Shown in pieces: positions 1-6,991 of a DNA stretch of 36,774 nt. The notes under the pieces were generated by a model, which saw only the letters and a program-made list of their open reading frames with translations, was not told the origin of the DNA and did no database searches. The stretch's first letter is position 1; each line of letters begins with the position of its first letter. The DNA comes from Alkalibacterium sp. 20 (GTDB lineage: Bacteria > Bacillota > Bacilli > Lactobacillales > Carnobacteriaceae_A), in assembly GCF_001885615.1 (NCBI RefSeq), contig NZ_LSRN01000030.1, positions 1 through 36,774 on the forward strand, read 5' to 3'. The translations under genes were made by a program, and so were the position numbers.

Positions 1-9
1 AAGTGTAAA

Positions 10-48
10 ATTCTTTTATTCTGTGTTCTTAAATTCAAATAAAAGAAT
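10..48. repeat. 11-bp inverted repeat at window start
   Basis: ATTCTTTTATT at 10-20 is the exact reverse complement of AATAAAAGAAT at 38-48, with a 17-nt loop. There is no adjacent U-run beyond the stem itself. It may be a weak terminator of a gene left of the window or a chance AT-rich palindrome. The stretch 49-264 is AT-rich and shows no convincing gene. Confidence 0.4.
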
Positions 49-263
49 GAAAGATACTATCATAATTGAGATTAAATAGATATATCCCATGTCATTAATG
101 GTTAAATTAAACTTAAAAAAAATCATTAAATAGCCCAATAAGATTGCTTTTTTCATACTTAATCCTTCTTTCTATGTATTAAATCATAATTAAAATATAC
201 CATAGTTAAATGTCTTTATGTATAAGTTAAAAATGAATTAGGGTTCATGAGCATCAAAATTAC

Positions 264-308
264 TGAAAAAAAAAAGGATGGGACAAGTGTAAACTGTCCT
301 ATCCTTTT
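264..308 (-). terminator. Rho-independent terminator of the Xre/DUF2975 operon
   Basis: On the minus strand a 14-bp stem (295-308 pairing with 272-285, one G-U pair) is followed by a run of ten U residues (plus-strand A run 265-274). The stem begins at the stop codon of the Xre gene. Confidence 0.85.
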
Positions 309-532
309 CAGCTTTTAAGAGCTCTGTTCTGTTTTTCGTATTCCAGTATATCACCGGGTTGACAGTCTAGGGCTTCGCAAATTGCTTCTAAAGTAGAGAA
401 ACGAATGGCCACTGCCTTGCCGGTCTTTAATTTTGAAAGGTTGACGTTGGAGATGCCAACGTCGTCAGCTAAATCTTTGAGTGATATTTTTCGGTCCGCC
501 ATGACGCGGTCCAACCTTACTACGATAGGCAT
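308..532 (-). CDS. Xre-family HTH regulator (YozG-like)
   Basis: A 74-residue protein made almost entirely of one Cro/C1-type helix-turn-helix. The segments DLADDVGISNVNLSKLKTGK and TLEAICEALDCQPGDILEY match the Xre/YozG pattern, in which the recognition helix follows ISNVNLSKL. It starts at ATG 532, 8 nt after an AGGAGG site (541-546). It lies 15 nt downstream of the DUF2975 gene and is surely co-transcribed with it. Known pairs of this kind (YoaS with YozG in Bacillus) suggest a small regulator working with a membrane protein. It is a good candidate for binding the inverted repeat at 1118-1156 and controlling its own operon; that is inference. Confidence 0.85.
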   Translation of the reverse strand: MPIVVRLDRVMADRKISLKDLADDVGISNVNLSKLKTGKAVAIRFSTLEAICEALDCQPGDILEYEKQNRALKS

Positions 533-547
533 ATGAATCGTCCTCCT

Positions 548-1081
548 TTAAACTGTATCATCGGATAACTCCTGTAAACTGATGCCGTATTTTAGAACAC
601 CACTTACTATATATAAAATGAGACCTATGAGGAACGAAGAAGTGAGTCCGAAACTAAAATAAAAACCCTCTTCAGCACGTATATTGACAATCAATGAATA
701 GAGTAGCGGTAGTATAATATCAAAAGCAATCAGCAAGAGACTGATCCCTTTCACCGATTCAGCAAAGTCATAGGTAAATGGTGTCTTACCGTCAGCTAAA
801 CGGTCAAACAAGAAACTGCCTTTGAATAAGATATAACTGTATACTGCTAGAAACAGTGGAGCTACAATTAGTGAAGTGAATGCATGATCTGCATCCGTTA
901 CGCGTGAATCATTAAATGATATGATTGGATTTTCTGGCAAATTAACAGTGAAAGATGAACCCATATCTGTGAAAATAATTAATACTAATCCCAAAATAAG
1001 AATCGCGATACTAAAAGCACCTAGTATTATAAGTAACCCGGATAATAATCTACTCGCAGCACGAAATTGTTTGACGTTCAT
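548..1081 (-). CDS. DUF2975 family membrane protein
   Basis: A 177-residue integral membrane protein with about four hydrophobic helices (roughly residues 12-38, 70-90, 110-132 and 142-165). The layout and the pairing with a small Xre regulator just downstream match DUF2975 (YoaS-like) proteins. The function of the family is unknown. The start is ATG 1081 behind an AAGGAGTG site. It is the first gene of a two-gene minus-strand operon whose promoter region holds a 14-bp perfect inverted repeat. A role in sensing a membrane or envelope state for the Xre partner is plausible but unproven. Confidence 0.8.
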   Translation of the reverse strand: MNVKQFRAASRLLSGLLIILGAFSIAILILGLVLIIFTDMGSSFTVNLPENPIISFNDSRVTDADHAFTSLIVAPLFLAVYSYILFKGSFLFDRLADGKTPFTYDFAESVKGISLLLIAFDIILPLLYSLIVNIRAEEGFYFSFGLTSSFLIGLILYIVSGVLKYGISLQELSDDTV

Positions 1082-1117
1082 TTAACTCACTCCTTTGTTC
1101 TATTTAAGTAAAGTATA

Positions 1118-1156
1118 TATCGATAATTAATACAAGTCAACAATTAATTATCGATA
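1118..1156. promoter_or_regulatory. 14-bp perfect inverted repeat, candidate Xre operator
   Basis: TATCGATAATTAAT (1118-1131) and ATTAATTATCGATA (1143-1156) are perfect reverse complements separated by 11 nt. The repeat lies 37 nt upstream of the DUF2975 start codon and between two divergent transcription units. An imperfect extra half-site (GTTAATTATT, 1160-1169) follows. The size and position suit an operator for the Xre protein encoded in the operon. Confidence 0.55.
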
Positions 1157-1207
1157 AACGTTAATTATTTCGTTTTAAGTATTAAATGTTTATGATGAAA
1201 CTTCATA

Positions 1208-1216
1208 TGCTATAAT
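1208..1216 (+). promoter_or_regulatory. Extended -10 promoter of the ion channel gene
   Basis: TGCTATAAT gives an extended -10 (TG, one base, then TATAAT at 1211-1216), 42 nt ahead of the channel start. The -35 region is poor, which is common for extended -10 promoters. Confidence 0.55.
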
Positions 1217-1258
1217 TTAAGTTAAGCATTTAAATACTGGAAGAAAGGAGCGACTGGG

Positions 1259-1993
1259 ATGAGGAAAGAGCTGTACCGTATTTTAGATGTTGAAGATGAT
1301 GTCAGTATACAAAGTAAAACATATAATGTTGTCAATATTTTGATGATTGTGATCAGCGTGATTCCTTTGCTATTTAAAGAACAGACAATAACCCTTCTGA
1401 GATTAGAAATCATTGCGGTTGTTTTTTTCTCATTGGATTATATCTTTCGTTTTTTAACAGCGGACTTTAAGTTTCCTGAAAAAAATTCGCTGACGGCTTT
1501 TGTCAGTTTTCCTTTTGCACCCTTTGCGATTATCGATCTGTTGTCGATCCTGCCATCACTCACATTTCTAAACCAATCGTTTCGGTTATTCAGATTATTG
1601 CGATTGTCGCGATCTTTGCGTGTGTTTAGAACGTTCAAGCTCTTTCGTTATTCCAAAAGCTTTGAACTATTGGTTCAGGCCATTAGAAAACAGAAAGATT
1701 CATTGATGCTGGTAGGCGGGCTGATCGTTATTTATATTTTCGTTGCAGCGCTCTTAGTCTTTAATGTTGAACCGCAAACTTTTCCAACTTTCCTAGAGGC
1801 TCTCAACTGGGCAACGAGTTCGTTAACAACGGTCACATACGGAGACGTTTACCCAACGTCAACTTTGGGACAGCTGATTTCAATGCTTTCGAATGTAGTG
1901 GGTGTGATCATTATAGCCTTACCGACAAGTATCATTACTGCCGGCTATATCGAAGAACTGGAAGATAAAAAGCTAGAAAAATTGAATCTATAA
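1259..1993 (+). CDS. Voltage-gated K+ channel family protein (ion transporter)
   Basis: 244 residues with the six-helix layout of the voltage-gated channel superfamily. The S4 segment is plain at about residues 108-131 (RLFRLLRLSRSLRVFRTFK), with Arg at roughly every third position. The pore loop follows at about 180-200. The selectivity filter reads TVTYGD at residues 191-196 instead of the usual TVGYGD, so the first filter glycine is threonine. The C-terminal S6 helix ends in a short charged tail with no RCK domain. The start is ATG 1259 behind AAAGGAG. A monovalent cation, probably potassium, is the expected substrate. It is transcribed away from the Xre/DUF2975 operon. Confidence 0.85.
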   Translation: MRKELYRILDVEDDVSIQSKTYNVVNILMIVISVIPLLFKEQTITLLRLEIIAVVFFSLDYIFRFLTADFKFPEKNSLTAFVSFPFAPFAIIDLLSILPSLTFLNQSFRLFRLLRLSRSLRVFRTFKLFRYSKSFELLVQAIRKQKDSLMLVGGLIVIYIFVAALLVFNVEPQTFPTFLEALNWATSSLTTVTYGDVYPTSTLGQLISMLSNVVGVIIIALPTSIITAGYIEELEDKKLEKLNL

Positions 1994-2036
1994 ATAATAA
2001 AACTGAAGATAAACTTATATAATAAGGAGACTTAAA

Positions 2037-2762
2037 TTGCATTCAAAATTACTTGAAAAAAACGGATTAATAAACAAAGTTGCCGGCTCTGACTACAACT
2101 TCAGATATCAAAAAACTGGGAACAAAATCGTTGATGATGTTGACCGTCTGTTAACCGAAATGAATATCAAGCCCACAGATATATATACCGGCCAGCAGAT
2201 GCATACTGATCATGTTGTGGTGGTAGATAATGAGAACGGGGAAGACTTCATTTATGGCAAGACATTCAAAAAAACGGACGGGCTGATCACCAGTCAACCC
2301 AATGTCGCCTTAGTTATTAAATACGCCGATTGTACCCCGATTATATTGTTCGATCACTTAAAAAGCGTACAGGCTATCGTTCATTCCGGCTGGCGCGGCA
2401 CCACGAAAAAAATCGCACTAAAAGCTATCGAGAAAATGGAGACAGGATTTGGCTGTAAAAGAGAAGACATGCTCGTTTACGTCGGACCGTCGATTGATCA
2501 GGAAAATTATGAAGTCGGTCCAGAAGTTTACGAAGCCTTTGAAGATTTTGAAAACAGAGACAGTTTTTTTAAACCGTTCGGCGAAAAATATAAAATGAGC
2601 ATGACTGATGCAAATGTAGCGATTCTTATCGAAGCAGGTATTAAAGAAGAAAATATGGAAATTGATTGGACGTCCACCTATACTGATGAAAGATTGCATT
2701 CTGCCAGACGTGAGGGGCCAGATTATCAGCTGAATGGATTGTTGACGATGATTAAAAGCTGA
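2037..2762 (+). CDS. pgeF: Laccase-domain protein, purine nucleoside phosphorylase/YlmD family
   Basis: 241 residues of the multicopper-polyphenol-oxidase (DUF152/YfiH/YlmD) family. Conserved metal and catalytic residues are visible: His56 in QQMHTDHV, Cys99 in YADCTPI and His116 in HSGWRG. Characterised members act as purine nucleoside phosphorylases or adenosine deaminases, or edit peptidoglycan precursors (PgeF); which applies here cannot be read from sequence. The start is TTG 2037, placed 7 nt after AAGGAG; no better ATG exists upstream. The gene lies 43 nt after the channel gene, so read-through co-transcription is possible. A strong terminator follows. Confidence 0.88.
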   Translation: MHSKLLEKNGLINKVAGSDYNFRYQKTGNKIVDDVDRLLTEMNIKPTDIYTGQQMHTDHVVVVDNENGEDFIYGKTFKKTDGLITSQPNVALVIKYADCTPIILFDHLKSVQAIVHSGWRGTTKKIALKAIEKMETGFGCKREDMLVYVGPSIDQENYEVGPEVYEAFEDFENRDSFFKPFGEKYKMSMTDANVAILIEAGIKEENMEIDWTSTYTDERLHSARREGPDYQLNGLLTMIKS

Positions 2763-2783
2763 GGATTCAATTTAATGAAGCAA

Positions 2784-2815
2784 AAAAACACTAAGACATA
2801 TGTCTTAGTGTTTTT
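2784..2815. terminator. Bidirectional terminator
   Basis: A perfect 16-bp palindrome centred between 2799 and 2800 (core ACACTAAGACATATGTCT) is flanked by A and T runs. It serves both pgeF and the convergent tetR gene. Confidence 0.88.
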
Positions 2816-2820
2816 ACTGA

Positions 2821-3381
2821 TTATAGCGTTTTAATGCCGCACATAACAAACGGAAGCAAAGGGGCAATGTATTCCTCAGGACGCTCACTGTGGTCGGATT
2901 CTGCCCAGTCATGACTCATGCCTCTGACAGTTGCAGTCAACCATTTAGCGAATTTTTCCAATAACCTTGATTCGATAGAAGGGTTAGTCTGCGTCAGCTT
3001 TTTTGAAAAGATATTGACTAATTCTATTCTGATGATGGAATCGATCGTTTCGTTTTCTTCCTGATTGGCTGAATGGGCTTGAAGGGATGTTTCAAAACGA
3101 GTCAGTGATAAGAAGATTTCTTTGATCGTTTGTTCAAGCGTCAGTAATGATTTTTGTTTGTCACAGCCTAAATTCAAGGATAATTTTTCTTCAACGACTT
3201 TTTCGAGCAGGTCATATTTATCTAAAAAATGATTATAAAAAGTTGCACGGTTGATCATAGCTTTTTCCGTAATATCTTTGACTGAAATATCCGAAAATGA
3301 TTTTGACTGAGACAGTATAATAAAAGCGTCAGTAATCAACTTGTGTGTGCGCAATACACGAGGATCCGTTTTTGTCTGCAT
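2821..3381 (-). CDS. TetR/AcrR-family transcriptional regulator
   Basis: 186 residues from ATG 3381, which has AGGAGG 12 nt upstream; an ATG at 3426 would add 15 basic residues and has no good site. The N-terminal helix-turn-helix is typical of TetR: RTHKLITDAFIILSQSKSF, then DISVKDITEKAMINRATFYN and HFLDKYDLLEKV. The C-terminal half would be the ligand-binding and dimer domain. It is divergent from the FMN reductase gene and shares with it a region holding a 22-bp palindrome, so it probably represses that reductase and itself. Confidence 0.85.
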   Translation of the reverse strand: MQTKTDPRVLRTHKLITDAFIILSQSKSFSDISVKDITEKAMINRATFYNHFLDKYDLLEKVVEEKLSLNLGCDKQKSLLTLEQTIKEIFLSLTRFETSLQAHSANQEENETIDSIIRIELVNIFSKKLTQTNPSIESRLLEKFAKWLTATVRGMSHDWAESDHSERPEEYIAPLLPFVMCGIKTL

Positions 3382-3434
3382 CGGGCACTTCTTCCTCCTT
3401 CTAAAAAGCCTTAAACTAGTATACAATTTCCTGA

Positions 3435-3456
3435 AAGTGTCACTTAAGCAACACTT
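3435..3456. promoter_or_regulatory. 22-bp imperfect palindrome, candidate TetR operator
   Basis: AAGTGT-ca-CTTAAG-ca-ACACTT is symmetric about 3445/3446, with 18 of 22 bases matching. It lies immediately downstream of the tetR -10 box on the minus strand, over its expected transcription start. This is a classical autoregulation position. Confidence 0.6.
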
Positions 3457-3458
3457 CC

Positions 3459-3487
3459 ACTATACTGTTGGTTTAATTATTAGTCAA
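3459..3487 (-). promoter_or_regulatory. tetR promoter
   Basis: On the minus strand TTGACT (3487-3482) and TATAGT (3464-3459) are spaced by 17 nt. Both are close to the SigA consensus. The candidate operator overlaps the start point. Confidence 0.6.
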
Positions 3488-3500
3488 GCTAACTTATAAT
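3472..3500 (+). promoter_or_regulatory. Promoter of the FMN reductase gene
   Basis: A perfect TATAAT (3495-3500) has a weak TTTAAT (3472-3477) 17 nt upstream. It overlaps the divergent tetR promoter. Confidence 0.5.
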
Positions 3501-3565
3501 AAGTAAAGTAGTTGATTTACTAAGAGTTAGTTAATGAACGCATAGAATCTAGGAGGAATATCAAT

Positions 3566-4129
3566 ATGGTGAAAATAGGAGTTATTACTGGAAGCACACG
3601 TGACGCACGTGTCAACAAACAAGTCTCAGAATATATTTTGGAAAAAGCTAAGCATGTCGAAGGGGCAGAGTTCGAGCTCGTTGATATCAAAGAGTACGAC
3701 TTGCCAATGTTCAACGAAGCAATGCCACCGGCTATGGCTAACATGAATTATGACAAAGATGAAACCACTCGCTGGTCTGAAAAAATCGATTCATTGGACG
3801 GCTTTGTTTTTGTTACACCGGAATACAACAATGCGATCACGCCTTCGCTGAAAAATGCCATTGATTACATCGGCCCTGAATGGGGAAACAAGGCAGCCGG
3901 TATCGTCGGATACGGTTCAACTTTAGGAGTGGCGGCAACCTTAAACCTGCGTGCGATTTTATCCAACATCAACGTGGCAACAGTCGCACCGGTCGGCGGA
4001 TTCAGCTTGTTTACAGATTTTGAAGAGATGTCGACCTTCCGTCCATCAGAAATTCACAACCCAACGATCCAAGCAGTACTTGAAACAACCGTTGCCTGGA
4101 GCAAAGGCTTAAAATCGATTCGTGCTTAA
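3566..4129 (+). CDS. NADPH-dependent FMN reductase family protein
   Basis: 187 residues with the flavodoxin-like fold of the NAD(P)H-dependent FMN reductase (azoreductase/chromate reductase) family. The FMN phosphate loop is GSTRDARVNKQV at residues 9-20, and the second signature is PEYNNAITPSLKNAIDYI at about residues 88-105. It is a cytosolic flavoenzyme that probably reduces quinones, azo compounds or other electrophiles. The start is ATG 3566 behind TAGGAGG. The divergent TetR gene and the shared operator suggest induction by an electrophile or drug-like compound. It ends in its own terminator and is monocistronic. Confidence 0.88.
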   Translation: MVKIGVITGSTRDARVNKQVSEYILEKAKHVEGAEFELVDIKEYDLPMFNEAMPPAMANMNYDKDETTRWSEKIDSLDGFVFVTPEYNNAITPSLKNAIDYIGPEWGNKAAGIVGYGSTLGVAATLNLRAILSNINVATVAPVGGFSLFTDFEEMSTFRPSEIHNPTIQAVLETTVAWSKGLKSIRA

Positions 4130-4143
4130 TTTAATATGATTTG

Positions 4144-4174
4144 AAGGTGAACAGGATCGTCCTGTTCACCTTTT
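4144..4174 (+). terminator. Terminator of the FMN reductase gene
   Basis: A 13-bp perfect stem (4144-4156 with 4160-4172), a 3-nt loop and a short U-run. Confidence 0.88.
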
Positions 4175-4209
4175 ATTGATGATTTTATTATTGAAGTTGA
4201 TTTGAAAGA

Positions 4210-4386
4210 GTAATTAATCGAACTTGGGTGCCCTTGGCAGAAGTGAAAAAGAGACGAAGGTCACGCAACGAGTCACTTCGTCTCCTATACGATTAAAATT
4301 CCTGATAATGTGAGTAATCGTCAAGCGATTGCTTTCATTCCAGGATAGATGGACAAAAAGGAAAGAGCGCCGGCCCTTTCTTTTTT
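4210..4386 (+). ncRNA. Candidate structured non-coding RNA with terminal hairpin
   Basis: In a 570-bp stretch without a gene, several helices are stacked in order. TTAATCG (4214-4220) pairs with CGATTAA (4290-4296) and encloses GAGACGAAG (4251-4259) paired with CTTCGTCTC (4276-4284). A GTAATCG/CGATTGC hairpin follows at 4314-4332. Last is a GC-rich hairpin (4361-4380) with six U residues (4381-4386), as in an intrinsic terminator. There is no long reading frame and no clear promoter upstream. It could be a small RNA or the relic of one. The rest of the gap (4387-4610) shows nothing I can name. Confidence 0.35.
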
Positions 4387-4613
4387 CCATTATCTTTCCA
4401 GCACATCAAAAGTTAAGGTTGATTTATCTGATCACGAGGAAGCATTAAGGATTTGTTTTTTAGATTGTTTTGTTAGCACCTATAATTTATATTGTTTGAT
4501 TCATTCAATGTCCTCCTAAGATCACTTATATGACAGCTTAGTTTTCTACTTACTAGTATTACGCTAATTATTAAAGACATTACATTTTAAGACGACATGA
4601 TAAAAAATTGACC

Positions 4614-4642
4614 TTGAATTTTCACATATAAACTTAGATAAT
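4614..4642 (+). promoter_or_regulatory. Promoter of the small membrane protein gene
   Basis: TTGAAT (4614-4619) and GATAAT (4637-4642) are spaced by 17 nt, about 60 nt upstream of the ATG at 4703. Confidence 0.4.
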
Positions 4643-4702
4643 AGACTGGTAGAGCTAAGATTGAATAGGCGTGAATTGAAATGCCTGAGTAAGGAGACCT
4701 GT

Positions 4703-4972
4703 ATGAAGGACAAAACAAATAAATGGTTGGTCAGGGGCTTGATCATAAGTGCGGTAGTAATGATTGTGGGCTTCTTTCTGTGGACAAATCTCGTGCCTCT
4801 TCAAGATGTTGGAACTTATTCCCCTCAAGAGTTAAGAGACGTTCAAAAAGAATTAGCCATTAATTATCCGCTGGGTAGTTTTCTTATGAATCTAGGTTTT
4901 TTAGGCTTTTCTTCGACACTCTTGGCTTTGGTTTTAAGACAGATCATTGTATTCATAAAAAAGAGAGAATAG
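4703..4972 (+). CDS. Small two-helix membrane protein, unknown function
   Basis: 89 residues from ATG 4703, 6 nt after AAGGAGA; a longer reading from 4661 has no ribosome-binding site. A basic start (MKDKTNKWLVRG) leads into a first membrane helix at about residues 10-30. A short exposed loop with Tyr and Glu follows (about 31-55), then a second helix at about 57-80 and a basic end (KKRE). I do not recognise the family. It stands alone between a possible RNA region and the broken thioesterase gene. Confidence 0.6.
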   Translation: MKDKTNKWLVRGLIISAVVMIVGFFLWTNLVPLQDVGTYSPQELRDVQKELAINYPLGSFLMNLGFLGFSSTLLALVLRQIIVFIKKRE

Positions 4973-5060
4973 GTTATACTACTTTGTAAAGAGGGTTTCT
5001 TTCGTTATTATTAAATCAAGAAGAGATTCTTAATTAGATAAATTTGATGGAGGGATTTCA

Positions 5061-5427
5061 ATGTTCAACGCATTCGAAAAAATATTCACAGTCAAAGAAG
5101 CAGAAACAGCTGAAGCAGTGGGATCGGGGGGGGGTGCCCGTATTATCGACACCACACATGATTGCCTACATGGAAAATACGGCCATGACTCTGCTGGCGT
5201 CCGAATTGAATGAAAATGACACGTCTGTTGGGATGGAGATCAACGTCAAGCACCTGGCACCAACGGCAGTAAACAAAGTGGTTTCAGTTGAAGCCAAACA
5301 AACGGATAAAAGCGGCAAAGTCTTTACCTATGAGATAGAAGCCTATGTGGATGAAGAATTGATCGGAAAAGCGACACATAAAAGAGCGATTGTGGATAGA
5401 GAAAAATTCATGAGTAAAATCAAATAA
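5061..5427 (+). pseudogene. FlK-like hotdog thioesterase with a G9-tract frameshift
   Basis: From ATG 5061 (GGAGGG 6 nt upstream) the frame reads MFNAFEKIFTVKEAETAEAV and then GSG. It enters a run of nine G residues (5126-5134) and shifts out of frame to a stop near 5212. The shifted frame continues as GVPVLSTPHMIAYMENTAM and on to EINVKHLAPTAVNK and the stop at 5427. Removing one G restores a continuous 121-residue protein that looks like the fluoroacetyl-CoA thioesterase (FlK)/YbgC-like hotdog family, including the STPHMIAYMEN helix. An alternative long frame from TTG 5044 would give an unrelated N-terminus with no family character. It is either a true frameshift, a phase-variable tract or a sequencing slip. 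Confidence 0.8.
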
Positions 5428-5437
5428 AAGATTTAGT

Positions 5438-5490
5438 ATACAGCCGACAAAGCATAACGGATCAGCTTTGTCAGGCTGTATAATTTTTTT
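5438..5490 (+). terminator. Terminator after the thioesterase gene
   Basis: TACAGCC (5439-5445) pairs with GGCTGTA (5474-5480), and inner ACAAAGC pairs with GCTTTGT. A run of seven U residues follows (5484-5490). Confidence 0.85.
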
Positions 5491-5573
5491 GATGACACAA
5501 TCTATCAAAAGGTGACCTGGTTGTAAATAGGATTGACAAACAGGTCATTACATGACAAACTGGATTTAGTTAA

Positions 5574-5587
5574 TGAAAACGTTAACA
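5574..5587. promoter_or_regulatory. Catabolite-responsive element (cre) upstream of ackA
   Basis: TGAAAACGTTAACA fits the cre consensus TGWAANCGNTNWCA at every fixed position. It lies 75 nt upstream of ackA. In Bacillus, CcpA bound to an upstream cre activates ackA, so activation in sugar-rich conditions is expected here by analogy. A weaker match (TGAAAACGTTTAGA, 6934-6947) lies upstream of the following gene. Confidence 0.75.
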
Positions 5588-5661
5588 AAAAAATAGCGAA
5601 AACGAAATTCTAAAAGGTAAAGTTCCGAAAATAAAAATAAACGATATAAAAGGGGATAATA

Positions 5662-6867
5662 ATGGTGAAGACGATGGCAATCAATGCTGGTAGTTCCAGT
5701 TTGAAGTGGAAATTATATGACATGCCTGAAGAGGTAGTAGTTGCTTCTGGAATTATTGAACGTATTGGAGAAAAAGATTCTATTTTCAGCATTAATTACA
5801 ATGAAGACAAACAGTTGAAAAGCAGTGTTTCTATCACGGATCATGAAGAAGCAGTTCAAATGTTACTCAAGCAGTTGATAGAACTTTCAGTTCTGACTGG
5901 TTACGATGAAATTAGTGGCGTCGGACATAGAGTAGCGGCGGGTGGAGAGTATTTCAGTGATTCGGTCGTTGTTACAGCCGACGTGCTTCAGAAGATTGAA
6001 TGGTTGTCTGAATTAGCTCCTTTACATAACCCGGCCAATGCTACGGGGATCAAAGCCTTTAAAAAAATATTACCTGATATAATGAGCGTTGCTGTATTTG
6101 ATACTTCTTTCCATCAGACAATGGATAAAGTTCACTTTTTATATAGTATCCCTTATGAGTATTACCAGAAACATAATGCAAGAAAATATGGGTACCATGG
6201 GACTAGTCACAAATATGTGTCTCATAGAGCAGCTGAAATGCTCGATAGACCGATAGAAGATTTGAAAATCATCTCCTGCCATTTAGGTAACGGCGCTTCG
6301 ATCTGTGCCATTAAAAAGGGTTTTTCTCTGGATACATCAATGGGCTTCACGCCTTTAGCCGGTTTGACGATGGGGACACGTTCAGGTGATGTCGATGTAT
6401 CCTTGTTGCCTTTTATCATGGAAAAGGAAAACATAAAAACCATAGCAGAAATGATTGAAATATTGAATAGTGAGTCAGGATTGAAAGGTATATCTGGCAT
6501 TTCCAATGATATGAGAGACCTTAAAGCCGTGCAAGCAACTGACGAAAAAGCCTCTCTAGCTCTGGAAATTTTTAAAGATCGAATAAAAAAATATATTGGT
6601 TCGTATGCTGCCACGTTGAATGGAGTTGATGCCATCGTTTTCACAGCAGGGATCGGCGAGAACGATATCACGTTGAGAAAAGAAATTAGTGAAGAATTAT
6701 CCTTTCTCGGTATTGAATTAGATGACGAGAAAAACGATTGCCGAGGAGAAGAGAGAATAATCTCATCTGAAACATCAAAAGTAAAAGTATTGCTTATTCC
6801 TACTGACGAAGAAGCTATGATCGCACAGGATGTAGAACGGCTAAAAAAAACAAGTGTATATAGTTAA
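5662..6867 (+). CDS. ackA: Acetate kinase
   Basis: 401 residues, the normal length. It converts acetyl phosphate and ADP to acetate and ATP in fermentative overflow metabolism. Signatures seen are the N-terminal phosphate loop AINAGSSSLKWKLYDMP, the substrate segment GVGHRVAAGGEYF with a catalytic-region Arg, the DTSFHQTM segment with catalytic Asp, and HGTSHKYVSHRAAEML, HLGNGASI and FTAGIGEND. The start is ATG 5662 after AAAGGGGA. The gene is alone, with no pta nearby, and has a perfect cre box upstream, so CcpA control is likely. Confidence 0.96.
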   Translation: MVKTMAINAGSSSLKWKLYDMPEEVVVASGIIERIGEKDSIFSINYNEDKQLKSSVSITDHEEAVQMLLKQLIELSVLTGYDEISGVGHRVAAGGEYFSDSVVVTADVLQKIEWLSELAPLHNPANATGIKAFKKILPDIMSVAVFDTSFHQTMDKVHFLYSIPYEYYQKHNARKYGYHGTSHKYVSHRAAEMLDRPIEDLKIISCHLGNGASICAIKKGFSLDTSMGFTPLAGLTMGTRSGDVDVSLLPFIMEKENIKTIAEMIEILNSESGLKGISGISNDMRDLKAVQATDEKASLALEIFKDRIKKYIGSYAATLNGVDAIVFTAGIGENDITLRKEISEELSFLGIELDDEKNDCRGEERIISSETSKVKVLLIPTDEEAMIAQDVERLKKTSVYS

Positions 6868-6991
6868 GATACGTTATGGAATTGAATATAATTACAAGGT
6901 TCTAACAAATGTTGTTTTCAATCCGATATCATTTGAAAACGTTTAGAAATACTTTACACTAGAGGTAATATAAATTAAAGGAGTGTAGTGA

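Noticed and set aside
4500-4520. AGGAGG followed by ATG on the minus strand near 4500-4520
   Set aside because: The frame ends after five codons (MNQTI), so it is not a convincing gene or leader peptide.
6222-6671. 149-codon minus-strand frame within ackA
   Set aside because: It is antisense to well-conserved acetate kinase motifs and has no start signals of its own.
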